This document shows, in pieces, positions 9,575-18,609 of a stretch of DNA of 64,000 nt (positions within the stretch are counted from its first letter, which is position 1; each line of letters starts with the position of its first letter). The translations under genes and the position numbers were made by a program. The stretch covers positions 1,972,501 to 2,036,500 of the forward strand of contig NZ_CP095554.1 in NCBI RefSeq assembly GCF_023078375.1, read 5' to 3'. This stretch comes from Roseomonas gilardii subsp. gilardii. GTDB taxonomy: Bacteria; Pseudomonadota; Alphaproteobacteria; Acetobacterales; Acetobacteraceae. The notes beneath the pieces were generated by a model, which saw only the letters and a list, made by a program, of their open reading frames with translations, was not told the DNA's origin and made no database searches.

Positions 9575-10540
9575 TCAGCCGATCGCCGGGTCCACGTTCA
9601 CCCGGCTGCGCCGGCCCAGCATGGTGCGGGCCACGCGGCAGAGATGGGGGAAGTGCCAGTTGGCGCGTTCCTTGAGCTTCTTCATCCGCAGAGCCTTGCG
9701 GATGACGTTGCTGGGCGTGTGGTCCGCGGGGCGCCGCGCCCAGGGCGTGAGGCGCGCCGCCTCGTGGTACCAGCTCTTGTAATGGGGCTCCTGCATGTAG
9801 AACCAGGGCTTCGAGCTGCCGGTGTAATGGATGATCTTGGGGGCGCGGCGGAGCTCCCGGAACTCCTCCTCGGACAGCCCCATCTCATCCGCAGAGAAAT
9901 CCGCGAAGTTGGGCTGGAAGTTCCAGCAGGCCGGGACGGATTTGATCCGGTCGCGGAAGACGTTGTTGATCACGTCCTGGTCATGCGCGCTCAGCCGCTC
10001 GGCATTCTCCACGGTGAAGTTCAGCAGGGTGGGGAGAACATTGTCCTCTCGCCACTTCCGCACGTTCACCACCAGCACGCCGGAATTGTAGTAGGTGTCG
10101 TCCTTGTCGAAGCCGGGGTGATAGGCCTTGTAAGGCTCGGGCACGGCGGCGAGGTAGAAACCGTCCAGAGGGGTTTCCCAGAGCGCCCGGATGTCATCGC
10201 GGACGATGATGTCGCTGTCGAGGTAGACGACCTTCTCGATCGCAGGATCAAGGAATTCCGTGACGAAGAGGCGCAGATAGGCGGAGACGGTGATGTGCTT
10301 GCTGACCGGCAGGTTGGTCCTCACCTGCTGCAGGTCGAAGCACACGAATTCCACGGTCGCGTTCCGGTAGCCTTCCACGAAGCGCGCGATCTGCTGTTCG
10401 CTCGCCGCGTTGCGCTCCGTCGAGCAGACGATCAGGCGGAAGTCATTGTTCGGATTGCTGGACAGCAGCGAGGCCATGGTGGCAGCCATGTAGGGGAAGT
10501 ACCGCGCATCGGCACAGAACAGGACCGGGATCTTCTCCAA
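9575..10540 (-). CDS. glycosyltransferase family 8 protein
   Basis: A retaining sugar transferase of the LgtC/RfaJ type, likely acting on lipopolysaccharide or another surface glycan. The Mn-binding DxD is in VVYLDSDIIV, followed by NSGVLVVNVRKWR, HDQDVINNVF and the C-terminal HYTGSSKPW. I chose the TTG at 10540 (321 residues), preceded by AGGAG at 8-bp spacing and followed by EKIPVLFCADARYF, the usual N-terminus; the frame extends 60 codons further without family similarity. The gene is visibly less G+C-rich (62% in one line counted) than its neighbours, which hints at acquisition. Confidence 0.85.
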   Translation of the reverse strand: MEKIPVLFCADARYFPYMAATMASLLSSNPNNDFRLIVCSTERNAASEQQIARFVEGYRNATVEFVCFDLQQVRTNLPVSKHITVSAYLRLFVTEFLDPAIEKVVYLDSDIIVRDDIRALWETPLDGFYLAAVPEPYKAYHPGFDKDDTYYNSGVLVVNVRKWREDNVLPTLLNFTVENAERLSAHDQDVINNVFRDRIKSVPACWNFQPNFADFSADEMGLSEEEFRELRRAPKIIHYTGSSKPWFYMQEPHYKSWYHEAARLTPWARRPADHTPSNVIRKALRMKKLKERANWHFPHLCRVARTMLGRRSRVNVDPAIG

Positions 10541-10949
10541 GACATGCGCTCCTATGAGCCAAGGATTTCCAGAAAACTGAACACAATCGGCTTTGTTCTC
10601 GTGTTGAAGCACGCTTGGGTAGAGGTCAAGTTCGATGCTGATCCGGAATTTATGCGGAGCTGGTTGCCAGTACCGAGTCCAGGCCCCTTCTAATGTTTGC
10701 ACCGCACCAAAGCAAACCAAACCGGTGCGAATTCCATAATGATACCACAGCCGAATTCTATGAGGTTGTTAACGAAATTCTATGATCAACTGAGGGTTGT
10801 TTCCAGACCATTCGCGATGGGAACGCGCCGTTTCTTCCATCCTGGCCAGGATGCTGTGGCGGCTCGATTTTTCCGCCGATTCCGGCGCCGCCTCTGGCCA
10901 TCGGCCGGACCGCGCTGCTACTCCCGTCCAGGCGACAAGGAGGTGCCCC
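10541..10949. other. A+T-richer divergent intergenic region
   Basis: About 400 bp between the divergent GT8 and dGTPase genes. It is clearly richer in A+T than the rest of the window and holds three AATTC-type direct repeats. Open frames crossing it show no family similarity. It probably contains both promoters; the dGTPase ribosome-binding site AAGGAGG lies at its right edge (10937-10943). Confidence 0.5.
10730..10785 (+). repeat. three direct repeats AATTCYATRA
   Basis: AATTCCATAA starts at 10730, AATTCTATGA at 10754 and AATTCTATGA at 10776. The spacing of 24 and 22 bp is about two helical turns, so a protein could bind all three on one DNA face. They sit in the divergent GT8/dGTPase promoter region. 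Confidence 0.5.
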
Positions 10950-12308
10950 TTGCACTGGATCACGCTGCTGGACACGCGACGCCTGGGGCCCGGCAGCACA
11001 TCGCAGGAAGAACTTTTTCCCGGCGATGACGAGCCGGACGGCAATCCGTTCCAGACGGATGGCGACCGGATCGTCTTCTCCCGGCCCTTCCGGCGCCTCC
11101 AGCAGAAGACGCAGGCCCATCCGCTACCCTTCAACGCGCATGTGCGCAACCGCCTGGTCCATACGCTGGAGGTCGCCGCGGTCGGCCGCTCCCTGGGCTA
11201 TGCGGTCGGCGTCCGGCTGGGGGAACTGCGGGCCGCCGGGCGCTCGGCGGACGACCTGGGCTATCTCGTCCATGCCATCTGCCTAGCCCATGACATCGGC
11301 AACCCGCCCTTCGGCCATGCCGGCGAGGAAGTGATCGCCGCCTGGATGAGCCGCTGGCTGCGGGAGGTGGGAGAGGGCAGCGGGTTGGAGCTCGATCCGG
11401 ACCTTGCCTATTTCGACGGCAATGCCCAGGGCTTCCGGATCCTCACCCGCGCGGACGGGCATCGTGGCGGTGGCGGGCTGCGGCTGACCGTGGCGACGCT
11501 GGGCGGCTTCCTGAAATACCCTTGGGAGGCCGGGGACCACCGCGCCGCCCGCGACGGCGTGCCGGGGGTGAAGTTCAACGTCTTCGCCACGGAGCGCGGC
11601 ATCTTCGAGGAGGTGCGCAACGCCTGCCACCTCTCCGGTCCGCTGCCGCGCCACCCCGCGGTCTGGCTGATGGAGGCGGCGGACGACATCGTCTATACCC
11701 TGGCGGACCTGGAGGACGCGCTGGAGCTCGGCATCCTGCGTTTCGCCGACTATGCCGCCATCGTCGCGCCGCTGGCCGAGATCTCCATGTCCCGGCTGGA
11801 GCGGGAGGCGGATGAGGGCGGCCGCGTGACCCTGCTGCGCACCCTGGCCACCCGGCGCCTGCTGCGCGCGGTGGCGGAGGTCTTCATGGCGCACCGGCAG
11901 ACCATCCTGGCCGGGGCGCTGCGGCCCGGGGAGAGCCTGACCCGGCTGATGGGGCCGGTGGCGCCGTCGCTCTTCGACGCGCTGGGCGTCGCCGCGCAGC
12001 GGACCGAGGAGGTCATTTACTTCAACGCCCGCAAGGTGGAGTTCGAGATCGGCGCCCATGACGTGCTCGGCAAGGCGCTGAGCGTCTTCCTGCCCGCCTG
12101 CCTCGCCTTCGCCCGGGCCAATGGCGACGCGGCGAAGCTGAACCTGCGCGAACGCCAGGCCCTTTCGCTGCTGCTCGACTACCACCCCCGCCCGGGGATG
12201 AGCGCCAGCGAGGTGATGCGCTGCGCCGTCGATTTCGTGGCGGGCATGACCGACAGCTACGCCTCCTGGCTGGCGGCCAAGCTGCGGGGGCTCGACACGC
12301 GGGTCTGA
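10950..12308 (+). CDS. dgt: dGTPase-like HD-domain triphosphohydrolase
   Basis: Hydrolyses dGTP (or other dNTPs) to the nucleoside and triphosphate, controlling nucleotide pools. HD-superfamily metal residues are visible in RNRLVHTLEVAAVGRSLG and CLAHDIGNPPFGHAGE, with later motifs LMEAADDIVYTLADLEDA and YFNARKVEFE. I chose the TTG at 10950 because AAGGAGG lies 6 bp upstream and the protein begins LDTRRLGPGSTSQEELFPGD; 452 residues is usual. The open frame starts 51 codons earlier but that part resembles nothing. Whether the substrate is strictly dGTP cannot be told. Confidence 0.88.
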   Translation: MHWITLLDTRRLGPGSTSQEELFPGDDEPDGNPFQTDGDRIVFSRPFRRLQQKTQAHPLPFNAHVRNRLVHTLEVAAVGRSLGYAVGVRLGELRAAGRSADDLGYLVHAICLAHDIGNPPFGHAGEEVIAAWMSRWLREVGEGSGLELDPDLAYFDGNAQGFRILTRADGHRGGGGLRLTVATLGGFLKYPWEAGDHRAARDGVPGVKFNVFATERGIFEEVRNACHLSGPLPRHPAVWLMEAADDIVYTLADLEDALELGILRFADYAAIVAPLAEISMSRLEREADEGGRVTLLRTLATRRLLRAVAEVFMAHRQTILAGALRPGESLTRLMGPVAPSLFDALGVAAQRTEEVIYFNARKVEFEIGAHDVLGKALSVFLPACLAFARANGDAAKLNLRERQALSLLLDYHPRPGMSASEVMRCAVDFVAGMTDSYASWLAAKLRGLDTRV

Positions 12309-12421
12309 CGTGACGGATCGCGGGTGTGGCTGGGCGGCGACAGCGCCGCTCGTCCCGCCTGCGAAAACGTCGAAAGCCCGGCTGGCCTGCGCTAGGCTGC
12401 GCCGCAGGGGGACTTTTGGAG

Positions 12422-13552
12422 ATGGATGGACAGACTGGCCGGCGTGGCTTCCTGCGCTTCGGCCTTTCCATGCTGGCGATGGGGCTCGGGGGGGCCACCA
12501 TCGCCGGACCGGCGCTGGCGGAGGCCGTGGCCCTGCGCGCGGACGGAAACGGAGCACGGCTCACCCTGCCGCTGGGGCCCACCGAGCGATGGCGCCTGAC
12601 CGCCACTGCGCGGCCGGCCCGGTTGCGCCTCTATCTGCCCGGTGGGTGGAAGGGCCCCAGCCGGATCGCCGGCGCCGGCCCGGTGCGGGGAGGGCGCTGG
12701 GACGCCCGCTCCGGCTCCCTGCTGCTGGACCTGGAGGGGCCGGTGGCGGCACCGGGGGTGGACCGGCGGGGCGGCAGCCTGGCGCTGACGATCCGCCCTG
12801 GCAGCAGCGCCGCCTTCGCCCGTCTGGCGCGGAGCCGCACGGTGGCGGAGGGCGGCCCGGCGGCCCCGCGGCGCAGCCTGCCGGTGGTGGTGCTGGACCC
12901 GGGCCATGGCGGCAAGGACCCGGGCACGATCGGCGTGTCCGGCACCTATGAGAAGCGGGTGGTGCTGGCGGCGGCGCATGAGCTGCGCAAGCGGCTGGAG
13001 GCGAAGGGGCTGTGCCGGGTGGTGATGACCCGCTCGAACGACACCTTCATCCCCCTGGCCGGGCGGGTGGACTTCGCCCGCAAGCGCAATGCCGTGCTTT
13101 TCATGTCCCTGCACGCGGACAGCGCGCCGGGGGCGAGGGGTGCCAGTGTCTACACCCTGTCGGACCGGGCCTCGGACGCGCTCTCGGCGGGGCTGGCGAA
13201 GCGGGAGAACGCGGCGGACGCGGCCGCCGGCCTGCACCTGCCGCCGGTCTCGCCGGAGGTGGCCCGCATCCTGATGAGCCTCGTTCGGCAGGAGACGCGG
13301 CAGGGTTCGGACCAGATGGCGCAGTTCGTGGTCGGCTCGCTGCGCGGCGACGTCCCGCTGCTGCCCAACACCCACCGGCAGGCAGCCTTCGCCGTGCTGA
13401 AGGCACCGGACGTGCCTTCGGTGCTGGTGGAGATGGGCTTCCTCAGCAATGCCGCCGACGAGGCGGCGCTGAACCGGCCGGCGCACCGCGCCAAGCTGGC
13501 CAGCGCCTTGTCCGACGCCGTGCACCGCTTCATCGCGGACCGGACGGCCTGA
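12422..13552 (+). CDS. amiC: Tat-exported N-acetylmuramoyl-L-alanine amidase
   Basis: Periplasmic zinc amidase cutting the bond between MurNAc and L-Ala of peptidoglycan, in cell separation. The N-terminus carries a twin-arginine signal (RRGFLRF, then a hydrophobic stretch ending PALA). An AMIN-type beta domain follows (about residues 35-140), then the amidase_3 domain with zinc ligands in LDPGHGGKDPG (His), a glutamate after TYEKRVVL, FMSLHADSA (His) and the catalytic Glu in VEMGFLSN. 376 residues. The ATG at 12422 puts the Tat motif about eight residues in. Immediately upstream of PBP1A, so a wall-remodelling neighbourhood. Confidence 0.92.
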   Translation: MDGQTGRRGFLRFGLSMLAMGLGGATIAGPALAEAVALRADGNGARLTLPLGPTERWRLTATARPARLRLYLPGGWKGPSRIAGAGPVRGGRWDARSGSLLLDLEGPVAAPGVDRRGGSLALTIRPGSSAAFARLARSRTVAEGGPAAPRRSLPVVVLDPGHGGKDPGTIGVSGTYEKRVVLAAAHELRKRLEAKGLCRVVMTRSNDTFIPLAGRVDFARKRNAVLFMSLHADSAPGARGASVYTLSDRASDALSAGLAKRENAADAAAGLHLPPVSPEVARILMSLVRQETRQGSDQMAQFVVGSLRGDVPLLPNTHRQAAFAVLKAPDVPSVLVEMGFLSNAADEAALNRPAHRAKLASALSDAVHRFIADRTA

Positions 13553-14009
13553 GAGATCTCCCCGTCTCGAGAATGGCCCCGGAGCGTATGGGAGGGACCG
13601 AGAACTCATAGCTGTGGGAATTATTATCCAACCCAAAGTCGATTTTTGAGATGTTGGTTACCCTTCTGGCACTGGTATCCACTGGCGGCGGGCTTTCCCC
13701 GCACCTATCTGCGGATCACTGCTGTGAGAGGTCTGGACATCCGACACCCTGTGGAGGGGATCGGTGCTGTGGCGGAACGTGGGTTCCGGTGCCGACCTTG
13801 CCTCGCTTATCAAACGCCCGCATGCGGGATGGGGGCATGAGAGGCCCAAGGAGGTGGCTTCCGGCGAGCCCTGCCCCAGGGGGATGTTTCCGGAAGGCTG
13901 TTCCGAGTGGCCGTCCTGCGGGGTGCGCCGCACAGCAATGCGTGATCGGGGGTGTCCCCGGCACAGGATGCGCAACACCGGCGGGGCGTGAGCATGTATT
14001 GGGGCGACG
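13553..14009. other. intergenic region upstream of PBP1A
   Basis: 457 bp without a convincing gene. The first 150 bp are relatively A+T-rich (around GGGAATTATTATCC) and are the best place for a promoter of the PBP1A gene. No known RNA family or long hairpin is obvious. Confidence 0.4.
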
Positions 14010-16562
14010 ATGAGTGATGAGAGCCACCGGGAGCGCGCTCCCCTGAGCAGCGACGCTCCGCAGCAGGACAGCGGGGGCGGGCGCCCCCGATCCGGTCAGG
14101 ATAGGCGTGCGCGCCGCGACGCGCGGCAGGCCCGGCCCCGCCACCGCTGGCTGCGCCGTATCCTGGGCGGCATCGTGGCGCTGGCCCTGGTCTGCGTCGT
14201 GGTGGGCGGCATCGCCGCCTTCGCGCTCTGGGAGACGGCCACCAAGGACTTGCCGGACTACAAGTGGCTGGCGGACTACCAGCCGCCGCAGATGAGCCGG
14301 ATCTATGCCTCGGACAGCCAGTTGATGGCCGAGCTGGCGCTGGAGCGCCGGGTCTTCGTCCCGATCGAGGCGATCCCGCCGCTGTTGCAGCAGGCCTTCA
14401 TCTCGGCCGAGGACCAGAATTTCCGCAGCCATGGCGGCGTCGATCTGCTCGCCATCGCCCGGGCCGCCGTCACCAACCTGGAGCAGATCGGCAGTGGCCG
14501 GCGGGCCGTGGGCGCCTCGACCATCACCCAGCAGGTCGCCAAGAACATGCTGGTCGGCAACGACCGCACCATGATGCGCAAGGTCCGCGAGGCCATTCTG
14601 GCCAACCGGATCGAATCCGCCATGTCCAAGGACCGCGTCCTGGAGATCTACCTGAACGAGATCTTCCTCGGGCAGCAGTCCTATGGCGTGGCCTCCGCCG
14701 CTTGGAACTATTTCAACAAGGGCCTGAGCGACCTCAGCATCGCTGAGATGGCCTTCCTGGGCGCGTTGCCCAAGGCGCCGAACAACTACAACCCGGTGCG
14801 CTATCCGGAGGCCGCCAAGGCCCGGCGTGACTGGGTGATCGACCGCATGGCCGAGGACGGCGCCATCACCCAGGCCCAGGCCGAGCAGGCCAAGCGGGAG
14901 CCGATCCGCCCGCCGAGCCGTGGCCGCCCCGAGGTCCTGGCCGTGGGCCGCTACTTCACCGAGGAGGTGCGGCGGGAGCTGCTGGCCCGCTTCGGCGAGG
15001 AGCAGACCACCATGGGCGGGCTCGTGGTCCGCACCTCGCTGGAGCCGAAGCTGCAGCAGGCGACCGAGGATGCGCTGCGCCGGGGACTGCTGGAGTATGA
15101 CCGGCGCCGGGGCGGGTGGCGCGGCCCGGTCACCCAGATCTCCGCCGCGGCCTCGGAATGGATGCCGGCGCTGGAGGCGCTGCCCCGCCCCGCCGGGCTG
15201 CTGCCGGAATGGCGGCAGGCCGTGGTGCTGGACGTGAAGGACCGTGAGGCCCGGATCGCCTGGCTGGAGCGGCCGCCGGGCAGCCAGGCGGCGCAGCCGC
15301 GCCAGGCCACGCTGAACTTCTCCGATGTCAGCGGCTGGGCGAGGCCGGTGAACGCCCAGGGGCGCCTCGGCGGTGCGCCGCGCCGCATGGCGGATGTGGT
15401 GAAGGCGGGCGACGTGGTGATGGTCGAGCCCTCCGGGAATGGCCGGGCGCAGTTGCGGCAGGTGCCGCAGGTGGAAGGTGCGGCCGTGGCCCTCGACCCG
15501 GCGACGGGGCGTGTCCTGGCCATGACCGGCGGCTTCTCCTTCGACAAGTCGGTGTTCAACCGCGCCACCCAGGCGATGCGGCAGCCCGGCTCCTCCTTCA
15601 AGCCCTTCGTCTATCTGCCGGCGCTGGAGATGGGCATTCCGCCGAACCAGCAGCTGCTGGACGCGCCGCTGGAGATCATGACGCCGCAGGGCCCCTGGAG
15701 GCCGGGCAACTACACCGGCCGGGCCTCGGGCGGCTATGTCACGATGCGGGCGGCGCTGGAGAAATCGCTGAACCTGCCGACCGTGCGCATGGCGCAGGAG
15801 ATCGGCATGGACAAGGTGGCCGATTCCGCCGCGCGCTTCGGGGTGATCCAGAACATGCCGCGCGTGCTGGCCATGTCGCTGGGTGCCGGCGAGACCACGG
15901 TGCTGCGCATGGCCGGCGGCTATGCCTCCTTCGTCAATGGCGGGCGGCAGGTGACGCCGACCCTGATCGACAGCGTGCAGGACCGGCTGGGCCGGGCGGT
16001 CTGGCGCAACAACATCCGCTCCTGCGCGGGCTGCGACGCCGACATCTCCGCCGGCCCGCCGGTGCTGAAGGACGAGCGCAAACAGATCACCGACCCGATC
16101 GCCGCCTATCAGATGGTGAACATCCTGACCGGTGTGGTCGAGCGCGGCACCGGCGTGGCCGCCGGCAAGGGGCTGGACCGGCCGGTGGGCGGCAAGTCGG
16201 GCACCACCAACGACTTCCGCGACAACTGGTTCGTGGGCTTCACCCCGGATATCGTCGTGGCGGTGTGGATGGGCTTCGACGACAGCCGCTCCCTGGGCAA
16301 TGGCGAGGCCGGTGGCGGCAATGCCGCGCCGATCGTGCATGACATCCTGGCCGCGGCGCTGAAGGACAGCCCGCCGGTGCCCTTCCGCGCCCCCCCGGGC
16401 GTGGCGCTGGTGCGGATGACGGATTTCAACGGCGCGCCGATCACCGAGGCCTTCCGCCCCGGCACCGAGAACAGCGCCCGGGCGCCGCTGGGCGGCGGGG
16501 GCGGCGATGGCGACCCGCCCACCGCTTCCGCCGTGGACAGCAGCCTGGGCGGGCTCTACTAG
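14010..16562 (+). CDS. mrcA: penicillin-binding protein 1A
   Basis: Bifunctional class A enzyme that polymerises glycan strands and cross-links peptides in the periplasm, anchored by one helix at about residues 48-72 after an Arg-rich cytoplasmic tail. The GT51 domain has EDQNFRSHGGVD, GASTITQQVAKN and EIYLNEIFLGQQSYG. The transpeptidase domain has the active Ser of SSFKPF (about residue 528), the SLN motif in KSLNLPTVR and KSGTTND. An OB-like insert lies between them. 850 residues, normal length. ATG at 14010. Follows the amidase; prfB is downstream after a hairpin. Confidence 0.96.
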   Translation: MSDESHRERAPLSSDAPQQDSGGGRPRSGQDRRARRDARQARPRHRWLRRILGGIVALALVCVVVGGIAAFALWETATKDLPDYKWLADYQPPQMSRIYASDSQLMAELALERRVFVPIEAIPPLLQQAFISAEDQNFRSHGGVDLLAIARAAVTNLEQIGSGRRAVGASTITQQVAKNMLVGNDRTMMRKVREAILANRIESAMSKDRVLEIYLNEIFLGQQSYGVASAAWNYFNKGLSDLSIAEMAFLGALPKAPNNYNPVRYPEAAKARRDWVIDRMAEDGAITQAQAEQAKREPIRPPSRGRPEVLAVGRYFTEEVRRELLARFGEEQTTMGGLVVRTSLEPKLQQATEDALRRGLLEYDRRRGGWRGPVTQISAAASEWMPALEALPRPAGLLPEWRQAVVLDVKDREARIAWLERPPGSQAAQPRQATLNFSDVSGWARPVNAQGRLGGAPRRMADVVKAGDVVMVEPSGNGRAQLRQVPQVEGAAVALDPATGRVLAMTGGFSFDKSVFNRATQAMRQPGSSFKPFVYLPALEMGIPPNQQLLDAPLEIMTPQGPWRPGNYTGRASGGYVTMRAALEKSLNLPTVRMAQEIGMDKVADSAARFGVIQNMPRVLAMSLGAGETTVLRMAGGYASFVNGGRQVTPTLIDSVQDRLGRAVWRNNIRSCAGCDADISAGPPVLKDERKQITDPIAAYQMVNILTGVVERGTGVAAGKGLDRPVGGKSGTTNDFRDNWFVGFTPDIVVAVWMGFDDSRSLGNGEAGGGNAAPIVHDILAAALKDSPPVPFRAPPGVALVRMTDFNGAPITEAFRPGTENSARAPLGGGGGDGDPPTASAVDSSLGGLY

Positions 16563-16571
16563 ACCCGCTTC

Positions 16572-16601
16572 CGCCCCGTTCCCTTTTCAGGGGGCGGGGC
16601 G
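16572..16601 (+). terminator. terminator-like hairpin after PBP1A gene
   Basis: Thirteen paired bases (CGCCCCGTTCCCT against AGGGGGCGGGGCG, two G-U pairs) closing a TTTC loop, ten bases after the stop. No T-tract follows, so Rho or the hairpin alone may act. Confidence 0.6.
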
Positions 16602-16678
16602 TGCCTGGATGACCATTTCGTATGAGACGCGGCCCGGACCCCCTTGGGGGAGGAGGGCCGCGCCAGTCGGGGCCCCCC

Positions 16679-17809
16679 ATGCGTGCCGATGCCGAAGCCC
16701 TGAAGGGCCAGATCGAAGAATCCGTTTCCCTGCTGCGCCGCCATCTCGACTGGGACGCGGCCAATGCCCGTCTGGCCGAGCTGAACGCCCGCGCCGAGGA
16801 CCCGACTCTCTGGAACGATGCCGACGAGGCCGGCCGCGTGATGCGCGAGCGCGGGCGGCTGGCCGACCAGATCGAGGGTGTGGCGCGGTTGCAGCAGGAT
16901 GTCCGTGACGCGCTGGACCTGATCGAGCTGGCCGAGGCCGAGGGCGATGCCGCCACGGCGGATGCGGCGGTGGCCGATCTCAAGGCGCTGGCCGCCGAGG
17001 CCAAGCGGCGGGAGATCGAGAGCCTGCTGTCCGGCGAGGCCGATGCCAACGACGCCTTCCTGGAGGTGAATGCGGGCGCGGGCGGCACGGAGGCGCAGGA
17101 CTGGGCCGAGATGCTGCGGCGCATGTACACGCGCTGGGCGGAGAAGCGCGGCTACAAGGTGACCATCACCGAGGAGAGCGAGGGCGAGCAGGCGGGCATC
17201 AAGTCCGCCACGCTGCAGATCTCCGGCCCCAATGCCTATGGCTGGCTGAAGACGGAGAGCGGGGTGCACCGGCTGGTGCGCATCAGCCCCTTCGACGCGG
17301 CGGCGCGGCGGCAGACCTCCTTCGCCTCCGTCTATGTGTATCCGGTGATCGACGACCGGATCGAGATCGAGATCAACCCGGCCGACCTGAAGACGGACAC
17401 ATTCCGTGCCTCCGGCGCCGGCGGGCAGCACGTGAACAAGACGGAATCCGGCGTGCGCTTCACCCATATCCCCACCGGGATCGTGGTGGCCTCGACCCAG
17501 GACCGTTCGCAGCACCGCAACCGCGCCATCGCCATGGATATGCTGCGCGCCCGGCTCTACGAACTGGAGCTGAGCAAGCGCGAGGCGATCGCGGCGGGCG
17601 TCGAGGCGGGCAAGACCGATATCGGCTGGGGCCACCAGATCCGGTCCTACGTCCTCCAGCCCTATCAGATGGTGAAGGACCTGCGGACCAGCGTGGAGAA
17701 GGGCAACCCGGCCGCCGTGCTGGATGGCGACCTGGACGAGTTCATGGCCGCCGCCCTGGCCCAGCGCGTCGGCGGCACCCGTTCCGAGGCCAGCGCCTCC
17801 GCCATCTGA
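16679..17809 (+). CDS. prfB: peptide chain release factor 2
   Basis: Terminates translation at UGA and UAA. The GGQ motif (GAGGQHVNK) at residues 248-250 triggers peptidyl-tRNA hydrolysis, and the SPF tripeptide for stop-codon recognition is in [11 protein letters not shown]. 376 residues from the ATG at 16679; the upstream in-frame extension is low-complexity. The frame is continuous: the UGA-containing autoregulatory frameshift site found in many bacterial prfB genes is absent, so feedback control by that route is missing here. Confidence 0.95.
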   Translation: MRADAEALKGQIEESVSLLRRHLDWDAANARLAELNARAEDPTLWNDADEAGRVMRERGRLADQIEGVARLQQDVRDALDLIELAEAEGDAATADAAVADLKALAAEAKRREIESLLSGEADANDAFLEVNAGAGGTEAQDWAEMLRRMYTRWAEKRGYKVTITEESEGEQAGIKSATLQISGPNAYGWLKTESGVHRLVRISPFDAAARRQTSFASVYVYPVIDDRIEIEINPADLKTDTFRASGAGGQHVNKTESGVRFTHIPTGIVVASTQDRSQHRNRAIAMDMLRARLYELELSKREAIAAGVEAGKTDIGWGHQIRSYVLQPYQMVKDLRTSVEKGNPAAVLDGDLDEFMAAALAQRVGGTRSEASASAI

Positions 17810-17815
17810 GGCTTA

Positions 17816-17833
17816 CCCCTCCACGGGGAGGGG
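17816..17833. terminator. bidirectional terminator between prfB and nitroreductase gene
   Basis: A 7-bp G+C stem, CCCCTCC against GGAGGGG with loop ACGG, fills the 29-bp gap between two convergent genes. Confidence 0.6.
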
Positions 17834-17838
17834 AGGCT

Positions 17839-18438
17839 TCAGCCGGTCCAGTCCGTCACATGCGCCGCCAGATCGGGGCGGCGGGGCGGGCGGGCCTCGC
17901 CATCCGGCGTGCCCACGAAGACATAGCCCAGCAGCCGCTCGCCCTCGTTGAGGCCCAGGCGGCGGGCCAGGGCGGGGTCGTAGCCGTTGGCGCCGGTCAG
18001 CCAGATCGCGCCGAAGCCCTCGGCATGGAAGGCGTTCAGCAGGTTCATCACCCCGGCCCCGACCGTGAGGATCTGCTCCACCTCCGGGATCTTGCCCTCC
18101 CGGAGGCGGGCGGCCACCGCGATGGTGAGCGGTGCGTTCAGGATGCGGCCGCACTGCTTGTCGATCATCGGCTGCGTCACGGAAGGGTCGCGGGCGCGCA
18201 TCGCCTCCTCGACGGCCGCGGCCCAGCGGGCGCGTGCCTCACCCCGGATCAGCACGAAATGCCAGGGATGCAGCCCGCCATGGTCCGGCGCGCGCAGGGC
18301 GGTCTCCAGAATGCGGTGCAGCAGCTCTCCCTCCGGCCCCGGGGCGCGCAGCATCTGCGCCGGCACGGAGTGGCGGGACAACAGGGCCTCCAGCACCGGC
18401 GAGGCGGTTCCGGAGGAAAGCGGGGCAAGATCGTTCAT
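17839..18438 (-). CDS. nitroreductase family protein (YdjA-like)
   Basis: Flavin-dependent NAD(P)H oxidoreductase, 199 residues. Recognisable parts are LLSRHSVP near the N-terminus, ALRAPDHGGLHPWHFVLIRG for FMN binding, the segment VGAGVMNLLNAFHAEGFGAIWLTG, and LLGYVFVGTP near the end, the pattern of the small YdjA/RutE-like enzymes. The ATG at 18438 fits that family's start; the frame is open far upstream but is antisense to the FUSC gene. Physiological substrate unknown. Divergent from the FUSC gene. Confidence 0.85.
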   Translation of the reverse strand: MNDLAPLSSGTASPVLEALLSRHSVPAQMLRAPGPEGELLHRILETALRAPDHGGLHPWHFVLIRGEARARWAAAVEEAMRARDPSVTQPMIDKQCGRILNAPLTIAVAARLREGKIPEVEQILTVGAGVMNLLNAFHAEGFGAIWLTGANGYDPALARRLGLNEGERLLGYVFVGTPDGEARPPRRPDLAAHVTDWTG

Positions 18439-18609
18439 CGCGAGGTTCCGGGACGGTGTCGGCGGGCAGGACCGGCCGGGAGTGTTCCGGACCTGTGCGG
18501 TCCCCTTTCTCGCGCCTTTCGCGCGGCAACGCAAACGCCGCCTGCAACGAAGCGGACCGGCGGGGCTTTTGCCCCGGGGATATGCCAGAGGGACCGCCAT
18601 CCGGGGACC

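Noticed and set aside
13716-16340. An 874-codon minus-strand frame opposite PBP1A
   Set aside because: Antisense shadow; the plus strand has all PBP1A motifs.
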